A stretch of 64,000 bases of DNA from Pseudoalteromonas ruthenica (GTDB taxonomy: Bacteria > Pseudomonadota > Gammaproteobacteria > Enterobacterales > Alteromonadaceae). The translations under genes and the position numbers were made by a program. Of this stretch, positions 26,273-36,077 are shown in pieces (the stretch's first letter is position 1; every line of letters begins with the position of its first letter). The DNA is taken from the NCBI RefSeq assembly GCF_008808095.1, contig NZ_CP023396.1:868001-932000 (forward strand), in the 5' to 3' direction. Below the pieces are notes generated by a model. The model did no database searches and was not told where the DNA came from. It saw only the letters and a list, made by a program, of their open reading frames with translations.

Positions 26273-28918
26273 ATGGGCAAATCGCTAGTCATTGTAGAGT
26301 CTCCTGCAAAAGCAAAAACAATTAATAAATACCTAGGCAAGGACTATGTTGTTAAGTCCAGCGTAGGTCACGTACGCGACCTTCCCACCTCTGGGTCAGG
26401 TAAGGCGAAGGCGCCTGCGGCAAAATCCCCCGCCGAAGTGCGCAAAATGGCCCCTGAGGAAAAAGCCGCCTATAAAAAGAAGCGTGACTATCAAAACCTA
26501 GTTGCACGCATGGGTATAGACCCAGAAAAAGGCTGGGAGCCTCACTATGAGGTGCTACCCGGCAAAGAAAAAGTTGCTCAAGAATTAAAAAAACTCGCCG
26601 AAACGGCAGATGAAATTTATCTCGCAACGGATTTGGATAGAGAAGGGGAAGCCATTGCATGGCACCTTGAAGAGATTATCGGCGGTGATAAGTCGAAGTA
26701 CAAACGGGTGGTTTTTAACGAAATCACCAAAAATGCCATTCAACAGGCCTTTTCTACCCCGGGCGAGCTCAATACCGATATGGTACAGGCTCAGCAAGCG
26801 CGACGCTTCCTAGACCGTGTTGTTGGCTTTATGGTCTCGCCTTTGTTGTGGCAAAAAGTGGCGCGCGGGTTATCTGCTGGGCGCGTGCAGTCCGTTGCCG
26901 TTCGTCTTCTCGTGGAACGCGAGCGCGAAATCAAGGCCTTTATCCCGCAAGAGTTTTGGGATATTCATGCTGATGTACAAGCCAAAGCCGATGCGTTACG
27001 TCTTCTGGTAACCAAAGAGCAAGGTAAAGCCTTTAAACCGGTTAATAATGACCAGGCAGAGGCCGCTGTGGCGCAGCTGCAATCGGCTCAGTACCAAGTT
27101 ACCGACGTTGAAGAAAAACCGAGTAAAAGCCGCCCAAGTGCGCCTTTTATCACCTCCACCATGCAACAAGCGGCCAGTACGCGCTTAGGTTATGGCGTTA
27201 AAAAGACCATGATGCTAGCGCAGCGTCTTTACGAAGCCGGTTATATTACCTATATGCGTACCGACTCGACTAACTTGTCACAAGACGCTATCGCCATGTG
27301 TCGCGGTTATGTGGCCGATAATTTTGGCGACAATTACCTGCCGGAAAAAGCCAATATTTACAGCGCAAAAGGCAACGCACAAGAAGCGCACGAAGCAATC
27401 CGACCGTCAGATGTGAACGTTCTTTCAGGGCATGTTGAGGGTGTTGATGCTGACGCGAAGAAACTGTATGAGCTTATTTGGCGTCAATTTGTTGCCTGCC
27501 AGATGGTGCCAGCGCAATACGATTTAACCACAGTGACGGTCACAGCGGGTGAGTTTGAGCTTAAAGCCAAAGGCCGTGTATTACGTTTTGATGGTTGGAC
27601 CCGAGTGCAACCTGCTGTGCGCAAGAAAAGCGATGAAGAGCAAGCGCTGCCAGCATTGAGTGTCGGTGATGAATTAAGCTTAGATAAGCTGGACCCACAA
27701 CAGCACTTTACCAAGCCGCCAGCGCGATACAGTGAAGCAAGCTTGGTTAAAGAGCTTGAGAAGCGCGGTATCGGTCGACCCTCAACCTATGCTTCGATCA
27801 TCGGCACTATTCAGGACAGAGGCTATGTGCGGGTGGAAAACCGTCGTTTCTTCGCTGAAAAAATGGGTGAAATCGTCACCGATCGCCTTGTTGAGAACTT
27901 TACCGAGCTGTTGAACTACGACTTTACCGCCAAAATGGAAGAGCGCCTGGATGATATTGCCGAGGGCGAACGCCAGTGGACTCAAGTGCTGGATAACTTT
28001 TATGCCGACTTCTCGGAAAAGTTAGCAATTGCCAGTGGCGATGAGGCGCAAGGCGGAATGCGTCAAAACCAAATGGTCGAGACTGACATTGATTGTCCTA
28101 GCTGTGGCAGAAAAATGGGGATCCGCACAGCATCAACCGGTGTGTTCTTAGGTTGTACTGGGTATAACTTGCCCCCTAAAGAGCGCTGCACCACCACCAT
28201 GAACCTCACGCCTGGTGAGGAAGCGGTCAATGCCGATGAAGTTGAAGATGTTGAAACATCAACACTGATGCAAATGAAGCGTTGCCCTAAATGTGAAACC
28301 GCCATGGATTCATATTTAATTGATGAAACCCGAAAACTGCATGTCTGTGGTAATAATCCCGCGTGCAGTGGCTACCTCATTGAACAAGGGCAGTTTAAGC
28401 TCAAGGGCTATGATGGTCCGATTATTGAGTGCGATAAGTGTGGCGCCGATATGGAGCTGAAAAACGGTCGCTTCGGTAAGTATTTTGGCTGTACCAATGA
28501 AGACTGTAAAAATACTCGTAAACTGCTTAAAAATGGCGAGCCGGCACCACCTAAAGAGGACCCGGTGCACTTGCCAGAGCTTGAATGCGAGAAATCGGAT
28601 GCCTATTTCGTGCTGCGTGATGGCGCTGCCGGTATATTCTTGGCTGCCTCTACTTTTCCTAAGTCACGGGAGACTCGGGCACCTAAGGTTTCTGAATTAA
28701 AGCGTTTTCGCGACCGTATATCACCTAAATTTTACTATTTAGCCGATGCGCCAGAGACTGACTCTGATGGTAACCCAGCGGTAGTACGTTTTAGCCGAAA
28801 GACTAAGTCGCAGTATGTAATGACAGAAGTCGATGGTAAAGCGACTGGCTGGAAGGCAACCTACGAAAGTGGTAAATGGGTTGAAGAAGAGAAAAAGAAA
28901 GCGAAAAAGAAAAAGTAA
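26273..28918 (+). CDS. topA: DNA topoisomerase I
   Basis: Type IA topoisomerase that relaxes negative supercoils. It has 881 residues. The TOPRIM domain is at the start ([22 protein letters not shown], and [13 protein letters not shown] for the acidic metal site). The active-site Tyr327 is in [12 protein letters not shown]. Zn ribbons follow at the C-terminus (CPSCGRKMG...[14 protein letters not shown]...[16 protein letters not shown]...GCTNEDC), and the protein ends in a Lys-rich tail. A 266-base gap lies before it, with only a modest ribosome-binding site (TTAGG). Length and domain order are as in E. coli TopA. Confidence 0.97.
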   Translation: MGKSLVIVESPAKAKTINKYLGKDYVVKSSVGHVRDLPTSGSGKAKAPAAKSPAEVRKMAPEEKAAYKKKRDYQNLVARMGIDPEKGWEPHYEVLPGKEKVAQELKKLAETADEIYLATDLDREGEAIAWHLEEIIGGDKSKYKRVVFNEITKNAIQQAFSTPGELNTDMVQAQQARRFLDRVVGFMVSPLLWQKVARGLSAGRVQSVAVRLLVEREREIKAFIPQEFWDIHADVQAKADALRLLVTKEQGKAFKPVNNDQAEAAVAQLQSAQYQVTDVEEKPSKSRPSAPFITSTMQQAASTRLGYGVKKTMMLAQRLYEAGYITYMRTDSTNLSQDAIAMCRGYVADNFGDNYLPEKANIYSAKGNAQEAHEAIRPSDVNVLSGHVEGVDADAKKLYELIWRQFVACQMVPAQYDLTTVTVTAGEFELKAKGRVLRFDGWTRVQPAVRKKSDEEQALPALSVGDELSLDKLDPQQHFTKPPARYSEASLVKELEKRGIGRPSTYASIIGTIQDRGYVRVENRRFFAEKMGEIVTDRLVENFTELLNYDFTAKMEERLDDIAEGERQWTQVLDNFYADFSEKLAIASGDEAQGGMRQNQMVETDIDCPSCGRKMGIRTASTGVFLGCTGYNLPPKERCTTTMNLTPGEEAVNADEVEDVETSTLMQMKRCPKCETAMDSYLIDETRKLHVCGNNPACSGYLIEQGQFKLKGYDGPIIECDKCGADMELKNGRFGKYFGCTNEDCKNTRKLLKNGEPAPPKEDPVHLPELECEKSDAYFVLRDGAAGIFLAASTFPKSRETRAPKVSELKRFRDRISPKFYYLADAPETDSDGNPAVVRFSRKTKSQYVMTEVDGKATGWKATYESGKWVEEEKKKAKKKK

Positions 28919-28934
28919 CCCGCAGAAAAAAAGA

Positions 28935-28967
28935 AAAAGCCGCTCACATTGATTGAGCGGCTTTTTT
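28935..28967 (+). terminator. Rho-independent terminator after topA
   Basis: GCCGCTCA / TGAGCGGC stem with a seven-base loop, preceded by an A-rich run and followed by six T. Confidence 0.92.
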
Positions 28968-28996
28968 ATTCCCCTAGGCCCATATTAGGCAAGTGG

Positions 28997-29233
28997 CTAT
29001 TTGATATTCACTTGTTGTACGTGCTGGTAACCATTGTCACTGAGCTCATCATTGACACAGTCGAGCACATACTGATACTGGCTTTGCGCATCAATGTCAT
29101 CTTCCGTGGCCCAGTCTAGGCACATCTGCGTGTGCTCCTTGATTATCTCCTCGGGGGCGACTGGTAGGTCATCGCTGGCAAAAGCACTTTGTAAGCCAAT
29201 AGCAAACAGCGCACTTAAAACAAGGTATTTCAT
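28997..29233 (-). CDS. Small exported hypothetical protein
   Basis: A 78-residue protein with a signal peptide (MKYLVLSALFAIGLQSAFAS) and a short acidic mature part holding two Cys (QMCLDWA and LDCVNDEL) that could form a disulfide in the periplasm. GAGGA lies nine bases before the ATG. I do not recognise a family. It is encoded convergently to topA and appears to have its own promoter region (29234-29360). Confidence 0.65.
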   Translation of the reverse strand: MKYLVLSALFAIGLQSAFASDDLPVAPEEIIKEHTQMCLDWATEDDIDAQSQYQYVLDCVNDELSDNGYQHVQQVNIK

Positions 29234-29361
29234 TGCATAGTTCCTCTTTGGAAAGTGCTTTATTTTTAGCGTAATCCCCGGTTTTTAGAAAGTGAGTTAT
29301 TTTTATCGTCAAGATAACCGACGTTGTCCTTGGGTGAGCAACATGACTTTTGAACAAGCAC

Positions 29362-29390
29362 AAAAAAAGCACCCCGTAGGGTGCTAAAAA
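29362..29390 (-). terminator. Terminator after the GH13 glucosidase gene
   Basis: AGCACCC / GGGTGCT with a four-base loop is flanked by A and T runs on both strands. On the minus strand it directly follows the glucosidase stop. Confidence 0.88.
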
Positions 29391-29393
29391 ATG

Positions 29394-31040
29394 TCACGTT
29401 TTATGACACAAGGGAAGGGGATAAAGACGAGCAAACCAACAGCCAAATGCAGGTAAATGCAGTGTTTGGCCTTGCAATCGCCCAGTGTGATGGCGCAACG
29501 AATCTTGATATTGATGACTGGGCGCGTGCGTTACTTCGACACTCACGGGTTGCTCCGATAGGTTAAAATAACAACATATGGACTCATCACCGTGGTTGCG
29601 GATAAAGGCAAGAACGGGCTCATGAGTATCAATAAAGTGAATGTCACCTTCAACTAACGCACGATGCTGACGCCGCCAAGCCATAAATTCGCTGTAGGCA
29701 TTGAGCGTTGAATGAGCATCCTGTTGTTGTTTGGCAACATGTTGTAGGCTGTGAGCATGACTTACTGGCAGCCATGGTTTTACCGTGCTAAACCCGGCGT
29801 GCTCACCGTCTTGCCAAGGCATCGGCGTGCGACAGCCATCACGGCCTTTAAAGTTGGGCCAAAAGGTAATGCCGTACGGGTCTTGCAAATCTTCGAATGC
29901 AACATCCGCTTCGCCTAATGCCAGTTCTTCGCCTTGATACATGCATACACTGCCACGTAGGGAGCCAAGCAGTGCGGTCAACATTTTGACTTGTTCAGGG
30001 TTAACTTCGCCGTTTTTTGCCCAACGGCTGGCAACACGCTCCACATCATGATTACTAAACGCCCAGCAAGGCCAGCCCTCGAGCATATTCGCCTCTAAGG
30101 TCTCAACCGTTTTACGAATATAGGCGCTGCTGTAATCATCGGTTAGTAGCTCGAAACTATATCCCATATGCAGCTTGTCGCCGCCGCTGGTGTATTCGGC
30201 CATGGTTGCAAGGGAATCCTCAGAGGAGATCTCCCCAAGTGCTACCGTGCCTGGATATTTGTCGAGTAAGGCACGAATATCGCGCATAAATTCGAGGTTT
30301 TCAGGTTGCGTGTTGTTGTAGTAGTGGTATTGAAAAGCGTACGGGTTATCTTCGCTAAAACCACGGCCTTGACGCTTTTCTTTTGGCTTTGCCGGGTTAT
30401 CACGTAATTGAGCGTCGTGATAACAAAAGTTAATGGCATCTAAGCGGAAGCCATCAACCCCTTTTTTGAGCCAAAACTCCACGTTATCAAGCACCGCTTG
30501 ACGCACTTGCGGGTTATGAAAATTAAGGTCTGGCTGCTCGGTAAGAAAGTTATGCAAATAATACTGTTCGCGACGAGGTTCCCATTGCCATGCCGGGCCG
30601 CCGAAAATGGATAGCCAATTGTTAGGCTGCGTGCCATCTTCTTTAGCGTCTGCCCACACGTACCAATCGGCATAGTCATTATTGTTTGATTCGCGGCTTT
30701 GCAAGAACCAGGGATGCTGATCAGAGGTGTGGCTCAATACCTGATCAATAATGATTTTAATATCGCGCTGATGTGCTTCGGCGATCAGTTCATCGAAGTC
30801 TGTAAGATCGCCAAAAATAGGGTCAATATCACGATAGTCGCTGATGTCATAACCGAAATCCTTCATTGGCGATTTGAAGAACGGTGAGATCCACACCGCA
30901 TCCACACCCAAGCTTTTTATGTAATCAAGGCGGTTAATAATACCTCGGAGGTCGCCAATTCCATCGCCGTTTGTATCTTGAAAGCTGCGGGGGTAAATCT
31001 GATAAATTACCGCACCTTTCCACCAAAGAGGGTTCGCCAT
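29394..31040 (-). CDS. GH13 alpha-glucosidase (oligo-1,6-/maltodextrin glucosidase type)
   Basis: Cytoplasmic (no signal peptide) glycoside hydrolase of 548 residues that would release glucose from imported maltose or maltodextrins. The GH13 barrel begins WWKGAVIYQIYPRSFQDTNGDGIGDLRGI. The nucleophile is Asp201 (GFRLDAI), the acid/base Glu270 (ALGEISS) and the transition-state stabiliser Asp332 (FSNHDVER). This is the alpha-glucosidase branch rather than amylase. It is divergent from the TonB receptor and has two operator-like palindromes upstream, which ties it to the sugar regulon. GGAG precedes the ATG. Confidence 0.92.
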   Translation of the reverse strand: MANPLWWKGAVIYQIYPRSFQDTNGDGIGDLRGIINRLDYIKSLGVDAVWISPFFKSPMKDFGYDISDYRDIDPIFGDLTDFDELIAEAHQRDIKIIIDQVLSHTSDQHPWFLQSRESNNNDYADWYVWADAKEDGTQPNNWLSIFGGPAWQWEPRREQYYLHNFLTEQPDLNFHNPQVRQAVLDNVEFWLKKGVDGFRLDAINFCYHDAQLRDNPAKPKEKRQGRGFSEDNPYAFQYHYYNNTQPENLEFMRDIRALLDKYPGTVALGEISSEDSLATMAEYTSGGDKLHMGYSFELLTDDYSSAYIRKTVETLEANMLEGWPCWAFSNHDVERVASRWAKNGEVNPEQVKMLTALLGSLRGSVCMYQGEELALGEADVAFEDLQDPYGITFWPNFKGRDGCRTPMPWQDGEHAGFSTVKPWLPVSHAHSLQHVAKQQQDAHSTLNAYSEFMAWRRQHRALVEGDIHFIDTHEPVLAFIRNHGDESICCYFNLSEQPVSVEVTHAPSHQYQDSLRHHTGRLQGQTLHLPAFGCWFARLYPLPLCHKT

Positions 31041-31115
31041 GTTTCGCTCCAGAACATCGGTTAATTTTTTTGCTTGGCAAAGAATACGGCAACCTCAGAA
31101 CGCTTGTAAAAAATC

Positions 31116-31129
31116 TGCATACGTATGCA
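31116..31129. promoter_or_regulatory. Operator-like palindrome (ATACGTAT class) upstream of the GH13 glucosidase
   Basis: TGCATACGTATGCA is a perfect 14-bp palindrome. Three near copies occur in this locus and none was noticed elsewhere in the window. A LacI-family regulator of the locus (43780-44805) is the likely ligand, by inference. Confidence 0.75.
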
Positions 31130-31132
31130 TGA

Positions 31133-31146
31133 TGTATTCGTATGCA
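31133..31146. promoter_or_regulatory. Second operator-like site upstream of the GH13 glucosidase
   Basis: TGTATTCGTATGCA matches the adjacent perfect site at 12 of 14 positions and lies 17 bases from it centre to centre. Confidence 0.55.
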
Positions 31147-31536
31147 AAAGCGCATCAGGTGGCTTTAGTGTTTGCTTGGCTTTGTCACCAAATTGATACC
31201 AAAAGGCTGTTTACCAATGGAAACAGTGCCATTGAGTTGGCTGGTTCCGGTAATCGGGTCTTGCACTTATTTAAGGCGATTCAGCCCACCAGTGCACTAA
31301 AGTAGTGCGAAAATGAATGGTAAGACCAATTACCACGTCACAGTATGGGCTCTTACTATCATGTTCTCAATAGCCCTACTAGTAAGGGATGTGGGCTTAT
31401 TTATGGGTTCAGGGGGCTGGCGTAGGCTAGGGCAGCGTATTGTTGGGGGTGTTAAATTGTAACTGTGCTGTAAAGGCTAGCAAGCTCGCATATTTACTGG
31501 ATTGTTGCTAATTTTGATGTAACTAAAATGTAAAAT
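31147..31536. other. Gene-free part of the divergent regulatory region
   Basis: The region between the glucosidase and the TonB receptor is 652 bases long. Apart from the palindromes I describe I see no convincing gene, terminator or RNA here. A weak open frame at 31039-31305 on the plus strand has no family signal and no good ribosome-binding site. Confidence 0.4.
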
Positions 31537-31550
31537 ATTGCAGCTGCAAT
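31537..31550. promoter_or_regulatory. ATTGCAGCTGCAAT palindrome before the TonB receptor
   Basis: A perfect 14-bp palindrome five bases before the ATACGTAT-class site. A shorter CTGCAAT stands at a similar distance from the site at 37894. It may be a second regulator site or part of the promoter. Confidence 0.45.
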
Positions 31551-31555
31551 TACAT

Positions 31556-31569
31556 TGAATACGTATGCA
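31556..31569. promoter_or_regulatory. Operator-like site upstream of the TonB-dependent receptor
   Basis: TGAATACGTATGCA differs at one position from the perfect palindrome at 31116 and is identical to the copy at 37894. Confidence 0.7.
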
Positions 31570-31692
31570 TAAGTTTGTTAATAATTTAAGACGAGCGTTA
31601 GTATTTTTTGCGACAACAACACGAGCCAAATTGGTGCAGCGCTAACTATCACCAATTGGTCCTAATAAAATGGTTAATCGGGATAAAACACT

Positions 31693-34497
31693 ATGTCTAT
31701 GTTCAAACCAAGTATGCTAACGCTTGCACTGTTGAGTGCCGGTTTAGGTAGCCAAGTCGCGTATGCTCAAGGCAACGAAGCGCAGGCGCAAGCCGATGAG
31801 CAGCAAGATGTTGAAGTGATTGAAGTACGTGGCTTTCGCCGCAGTGTCGTCGAGTCAATCAATACTAAGCGTTTTGCAACAGAAGTGGTAGAGTCAGTGT
31901 CTGCGGAAGACATTGGTAAATTACCAGATTCGTCTATTGCTGAATCTATTGCTCGCTTACCTGGTTTGACTGCACAGCGCTTAGACGGTCGCGCATCACG
32001 TGTCAGCGTACGTGGTTTTAGCGAAAACGAGAGCGCCACCACCTTTAATGGTCGTGAACAAGTCTCTATCAGCGACAACCGTGGCGTAGAATTCGACCTT
32101 TACCCGTCAGAAATTATGAGCGGTGTAACGGTCTATAAAACACCGAGTGCATCACTTGATGCTGAAGGCATTGCCGGTGTTATCGATATGCAAACAGTCC
32201 GGCCGCTAAGCAAGGGCGAGCAGGTCATTCAGTTTAACGGCCAGCTTGAGCAAACGAGTTTCGATAAACTAAATCCAGACGGCGATGACAAAGGCTTCCG
32301 TGGTACGGTCTCTTACATTGATCAGTTCGCTGACGATACCTTTGGCGTTGCTTTTGCTTATACAACGATGAGTTCACCCAACCAGGAAAAGCGTTGGAAC
32401 TCATGGGGCTACCCTGAATTTACCACAGACTCAGGGGATACTTATTCAATCTTGGGTGGGGCGAAACCTTTTGTGCGCTCATCAACGCTCGAGCGTGACT
32501 CTGCGATGTTAGTGCTTGAATACGCGCCTACCAGCGACTTGAGCATGACCTTTGACGCGCTTTATGTTGATTTTACTGACGAAAAAATCCTTCGTGGTAT
32601 TGAAGTCCCCTTTGCTTGGGGTCAAGGCTCAATCTCTCCTGAGAGCGCAACGGTTGACTCCGACAGCGGCTTTATCACCAGCGCCTTAACAGAAGGTCAA
32701 CGCGTTGTCGTTCGTAACGACTTTGAAGAGCGTAAAGCGGATCTGAGTCAGTTTGGCTTTAATGTAGAATACCTCCTTAGCAACGACTGGGAGTTGGAAT
32801 TTGACGCCAGTCGCTCCGAAGTAGAGCGTCAAGTATGGAGTATCGAAAGCTACTCAGGTACAGGTCGTGGTGATAATAACGGTATTTCCGATAATATCGG
32901 TTATGCCTTTGATGATGGCAACACCGGCGCCCAATTCTCGCACCAGCTTGATTACAGCGACTTCAACCTTATTCAATTAGGTGGGCCTTTATCTTGGGGT
33001 TCTAGTGCGGCATTAAATAATCAATATGGCTTAACCGGCACGCCATATGAGAATACCGCGCAAGATGGCTTTATTAATGCCCCAGAAGTGGAAGACGAAT
33101 TAACTACGTTGAAATTGGCCGCTAGCAAGGCAATGGATAACGCCTACATCAGCGGTGTGGAATTTGGCGTGTCTTATCGTGACCGTGAGAAAACCAAGGT
33201 CTCTGAAGGCTACTTTATGACTTTGGCTGATTTCTCTTACCCAGAGAACGTCGGCATGCTCGAAGTGCCTGAGCAGTATCGTCTAGGTAGTGCCGATTTA
33301 AGCTTTATTGGCATGGGCCCAATGGTCGCTTACGATACCCGTGCGCTCGTGGATGACGGTTACTATAATCTGCTGCGTGAAAGCCTAACCGACTCTAAGC
33401 ACTTAACACGTTCATGGACAGTGCAAGAAGAAGTCACCGCCGCCTTTGTACAAGCCAATATTAATGCAGAGCTAGGTGATATCCCAGTAACGGGTAATGT
33501 CGGTGTGCGTTATGTGTATACCAAACAGTCGTCACAGGGTAATGCCTTTAATGTCGTTGATGGCCTCGTTGTGGCCGAACCCACCGATATTAGCCACGAC
33601 TACAGCAATGTGCTGCCGAGCCTAAACCTTAACTTTGCTCTAGATGAGCAGCAAACGCTGCGTTTTGGTGCGGCGAAAACCATTTCTCGTGCGCGCTTAG
33701 ATGAAATGAATGCCTCAATCAGCGCCTCGTACAATGCCCAGCAGCCAGATGAAAACGGCAATTATTGGTCGGTATCCGGCGGCAACCCGGAGCTTGAACC
33801 CAAAGAGGCGACGGGCTTCGACTTAAGCTATGAGAACTACTTTAGTGAAGAAGGTTACTTCTCGGCAGCGGTGTTCTATAAAGACCTGAACCAATGGATT
33901 TTTGACGGTAACTATGAGATTGATATGAGCGGCGTGGCGGACCCGGCTACTGGTGAAATTCCACCAAACAGCACCGGTACCGGCTCAGGTAAAATCAATG
34001 GCGGTGGCGGTGACCTATGGGGTTACGAGCTTTCCGTGGCATTACCGTTTAACTTATTTGCCGATGAGCTAGAAGGTTTTGGCCTACTGGCCAGCCATAC
34101 CGGTGTTGAGCAGGATATGGAAGACCCCAATGGCAACGACTATGAATTGCCAGGTTTGTCTGACAGCATTCAAAGCTTAACCTTGTACTATGAGCGCTAT
34201 GGCTTCACCGCACGTACGAGCATGCGTAAGCGTAGTGACTTTAAAGGCGATATCTACGGTGTGGGTTTCTCAACTGACCAAGTCGATATCCAAGGTGAAA
34301 CCATCTGGGATGCACAGCTTGGGTATGACTTTGCTGATTCCGGTATTCAAGGCCTAGAGAGTCTAGAGATTACTTTCCAAGTGCAAAACATCACCGAAGA
34401 GCCGTTTATCTCGCTACAAGGTGACAATGCCCTGCAAGTACGTGATTACCAAGATTATGGTCGTACCTACTTGCTCGGTTTCAAGTATGAGCTATAA
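31693..34497 (+). CDS. TonB-dependent receptor, probable maltodextrin importer
   Basis: Outer-membrane 22-strand barrel of 934 residues that would take up large sugars using TonB energy. It has a signal peptide (about 1-25, AYAQG), a TonB-box-like stretch (DVEVIEVRGFRRSV) and a plug domain (KLPDSSIAESIARLPGLTAQRLDGRASRVSVRGF...IDMQTVRPL), and ends in a barrel strand with Leu as the last residue (YLLGFKYEL). The plug pattern is of the class found in sugar loci of Caulobacter, Xanthomonas and Alteromonadales. The substrate is inferred from the neighbouring GH13/GH15 genes. A terminator follows, yet the next gene is close and probably shares control. Confidence 0.9.
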   Translation: MSMFKPSMLTLALLSAGLGSQVAYAQGNEAQAQADEQQDVEVIEVRGFRRSVVESINTKRFATEVVESVSAEDIGKLPDSSIAESIARLPGLTAQRLDGRASRVSVRGFSENESATTFNGREQVSISDNRGVEFDLYPSEIMSGVTVYKTPSASLDAEGIAGVIDMQTVRPLSKGEQVIQFNGQLEQTSFDKLNPDGDDKGFRGTVSYIDQFADDTFGVAFAYTTMSSPNQEKRWNSWGYPEFTTDSGDTYSILGGAKPFVRSSTLERDSAMLVLEYAPTSDLSMTFDALYVDFTDEKILRGIEVPFAWGQGSISPESATVDSDSGFITSALTEGQRVVVRNDFEERKADLSQFGFNVEYLLSNDWELEFDASRSEVERQVWSIESYSGTGRGDNNGISDNIGYAFDDGNTGAQFSHQLDYSDFNLIQLGGPLSWGSSAALNNQYGLTGTPYENTAQDGFINAPEVEDELTTLKLAASKAMDNAYISGVEFGVSYRDREKTKVSEGYFMTLADFSYPENVGMLEVPEQYRLGSADLSFIGMGPMVAYDTRALVDDGYYNLLRESLTDSKHLTRSWTVQEEVTAAFVQANINAELGDIPVTGNVGVRYVYTKQSSQGNAFNVVDGLVVAEPTDISHDYSNVLPSLNLNFALDEQQTLRFGAAKTISRARLDEMNASISASYNAQQPDENGNYWSVSGGNPELEPKEATGFDLSYENYFSEEGYFSAAVFYKDLNQWIFDGNYEIDMSGVADPATGEIPPNSTGTGSGKINGGGGDLWGYELSVALPFNLFADELEGFGLLASHTGVEQDMEDPNGNDYELPGLSDSIQSLTLYYERYGFTARTSMRKRSDFKGDIYGVGFSTDQVDIQGETIWDAQLGYDFADSGIQGLESLEITFQVQNITEEPFISLQGDNALQVRDYQDYGRTYLLGFKYEL

Positions 34498-34521
34498 CTC
34501 TTAACTGTCGTAACTTGTTTA

Positions 34522-34551
34522 AAAAGCCCTTGAATTTTCAAGGGCTTTTTT
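34522..34551 (+). terminator. Terminator after the TonB-dependent receptor
   Basis: AAAAGCCCTTGAA / TTCAAGGGCTTTT with a two-base gap and a T-tract. It probably lowers expression of the downstream genes relative to the receptor. Confidence 0.9.
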
Positions 34552-34583
34552 GAAGTTAACAGCTAATAGCGGGGCACGCAGAG

Positions 34584-36077
34584 ATGGCAAATATTAATCG
34601 GGTGGTGATCTTAGGAGGCGGTACAGCAGGGTGGTTGAGTGCCGCGTTGCTGGCAAAAATGCTGGGTAAACAGCTGAGTATCACCTTAGTGGAGTCCACG
34701 GATATTGGTACTGTCGGTGTCGGCGAAGCGACCATACCGCCGATTGTCGCCTTTAACAACGCCTTGGGGATTGATGAAAAAACGCTGATAAAGCGCACTG
34801 GAGCGACGATCAAATTAGGGATCCAGTTTGAAAACTGGGGCCGCAAGGGCGACAGCTACATGCATGCGTTTGGTCGTTTAGGTAAAGCGCTGCCCTTTTG
34901 TGATTTTCATCACCTTTTTCACCATGCAAAAGAGCAAGGTCTTGGCCATTCGTTGTGGGATTACTCACTTAATTTCCAAGCAGCAAAAGCAGGGCGCTTT
35001 GCACCACTGCGGCATTTACCCAATACCCAGTTAGCCGGTACTGAGCATGCGTATCATTTTGACGCCAGCTTGTATGCGCAACTGTTGCGCGAGCGCGCCG
35101 AACACTTTGGCGTTCAGCGTATAGACGCTAAGGTTGATAAGGTTGAGCAAAGTGATAACGGCGATGTGCAGGCGTTGGTGTTACAATCAGGCGAGCGCGT
35201 AGAAGGGGACTTATTCATTGATTGCAGCGGTCAACGAGCACTGTTGATAGCGCAAACCTTAGGGGTCGGTTTTGAGGATTGGTCACACTGGTTACCGTGC
35301 GACCGCGCCATCGCTGTGCAATCGCATCACGGCGACGATAAAGACCCGCTACCTTATACCCGCTCCATCGCTCATGATAGCGGTTGGCAGTGGCAAATCC
35401 CGTTGCAGCATCGCGTTGGTAATGGCTTAGTTTACTGCTCTCGCTACCTCGATGACGACCAAGCCAAGGCGCAGTTACTGGCAAACCTTCCCGGTGAGGC
35501 ATTGCATGAGCCCCGGGTGATCCCATTTCGCACTGGTGCTAGGCGCCAGCAATGGCACAAAAATGTGGTCGCCATCGGTTTAAGCAGTGGCTTCCTTGAG
35601 CCCCTTGAGTCCACCAGTATCCATTTGATTCAAACTGCGGTGATCCGCTTACTGAAACATTTTCCACACCAAGGCATTGCTCCCGCCTCGGTGCGTGCAT
35701 TTAACCGCTTATTTAGCACCGAAATGGCACAAATTCGCGACTTTATTATTCTCCATTATGCCCTCAATCAGCGCCAAGATAGTCGTTTTTGGCGTTACTG
35801 CGCCGATATGGAACTGCCGCCATCTCTCAGCGAGCGTATCGCCCAGTTCCAACAAAGCGGGCAGGTGCACCGCTATCAAGATGAACTCTTTGCCGAAGTG
35901 GCCTGGCAGCAGGTATTGATCGGTCAAAACTGTTGGCCCCAACAGCACCATCCGCTGGCTGAGCAATTATCAAATGAGCAACTTGATGAATTACTGCAAA
36001 GTTTACGCACACTGATTAATCAGGCAGTGCAAAGCATGCCGAGCCACCAACAATTTATTCAAAGGAATCTAAGCTAA
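34584..36077 (+). CDS. Flavin-dependent (tryptophan-type) halogenase-like protein
   Basis: FAD-dependent enzyme of 497 residues related to PrnA/RebH. The FAD motif GGGTAGW is at 11-17. [10 protein letters not shown] follows. Lys77 ([12 protein letters not shown]) is at the place of the catalytic Lys79 of PrnA. The family WxWxIP motif is intact (WQWQIP, 268-273), and [10 protein letters not shown] is at 335-344. These are the marks of a competent halogenase. It sits between the TonB receptor and a secreted amylase and overlaps the latter by one base (TAATG). Such halogenases occur in TonB/sugar loci of other bacteria, where their natural substrate is mostly unknown. A role in sugar use is not obvious. 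Confidence 0.87.
   Translation: MANINRVVILGGGTAGWLSAALLAKMLGKQLSITLVESTDIGTVGVGEATIPPIVAFNNALGIDEKTLIKRTGATIKLGIQFENWGRKGDSYMHAFGRLGKALPFCDFHHLFHHAKEQGLGHSLWDYSLNFQAAKAGRFAPLRHLPNTQLAGTEHAYHFDASLYAQLLRERAEHFGVQRIDAKVDKVEQSDNGDVQALVLQSGERVEGDLFIDCSGQRALLIAQTLGVGFEDWSHWLPCDRAIAVQSHHGDDKDPLPYTRSIAHDSGWQWQIPLQHRVGNGLVYCSRYLDDDQAKAQLLANLPGEALHEPRVIPFRTGARRQQWHKNVVAIGLSSGFLEPLESTSIHLIQTAVIRLLKHFPHQGIAPASVRAFNRLFSTEMAQIRDFIILHYALNQRQDSRFWRYCADMELPPSLSERIAQFQQSGQVHRYQDELFAEVAWQQVLIGQNCWPQQHHPLAEQLSNEQLDELLQSLRTLINQAVQSMPSHQQFIQRNLS

Noticed and set aside
31039..31305. Open frame of 88 codons on the plus strand in the divergent sugar region
   Set aside because: It has no ribosome-binding site or family signal and overlaps the operator palindromes. 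It is better explained as chance.
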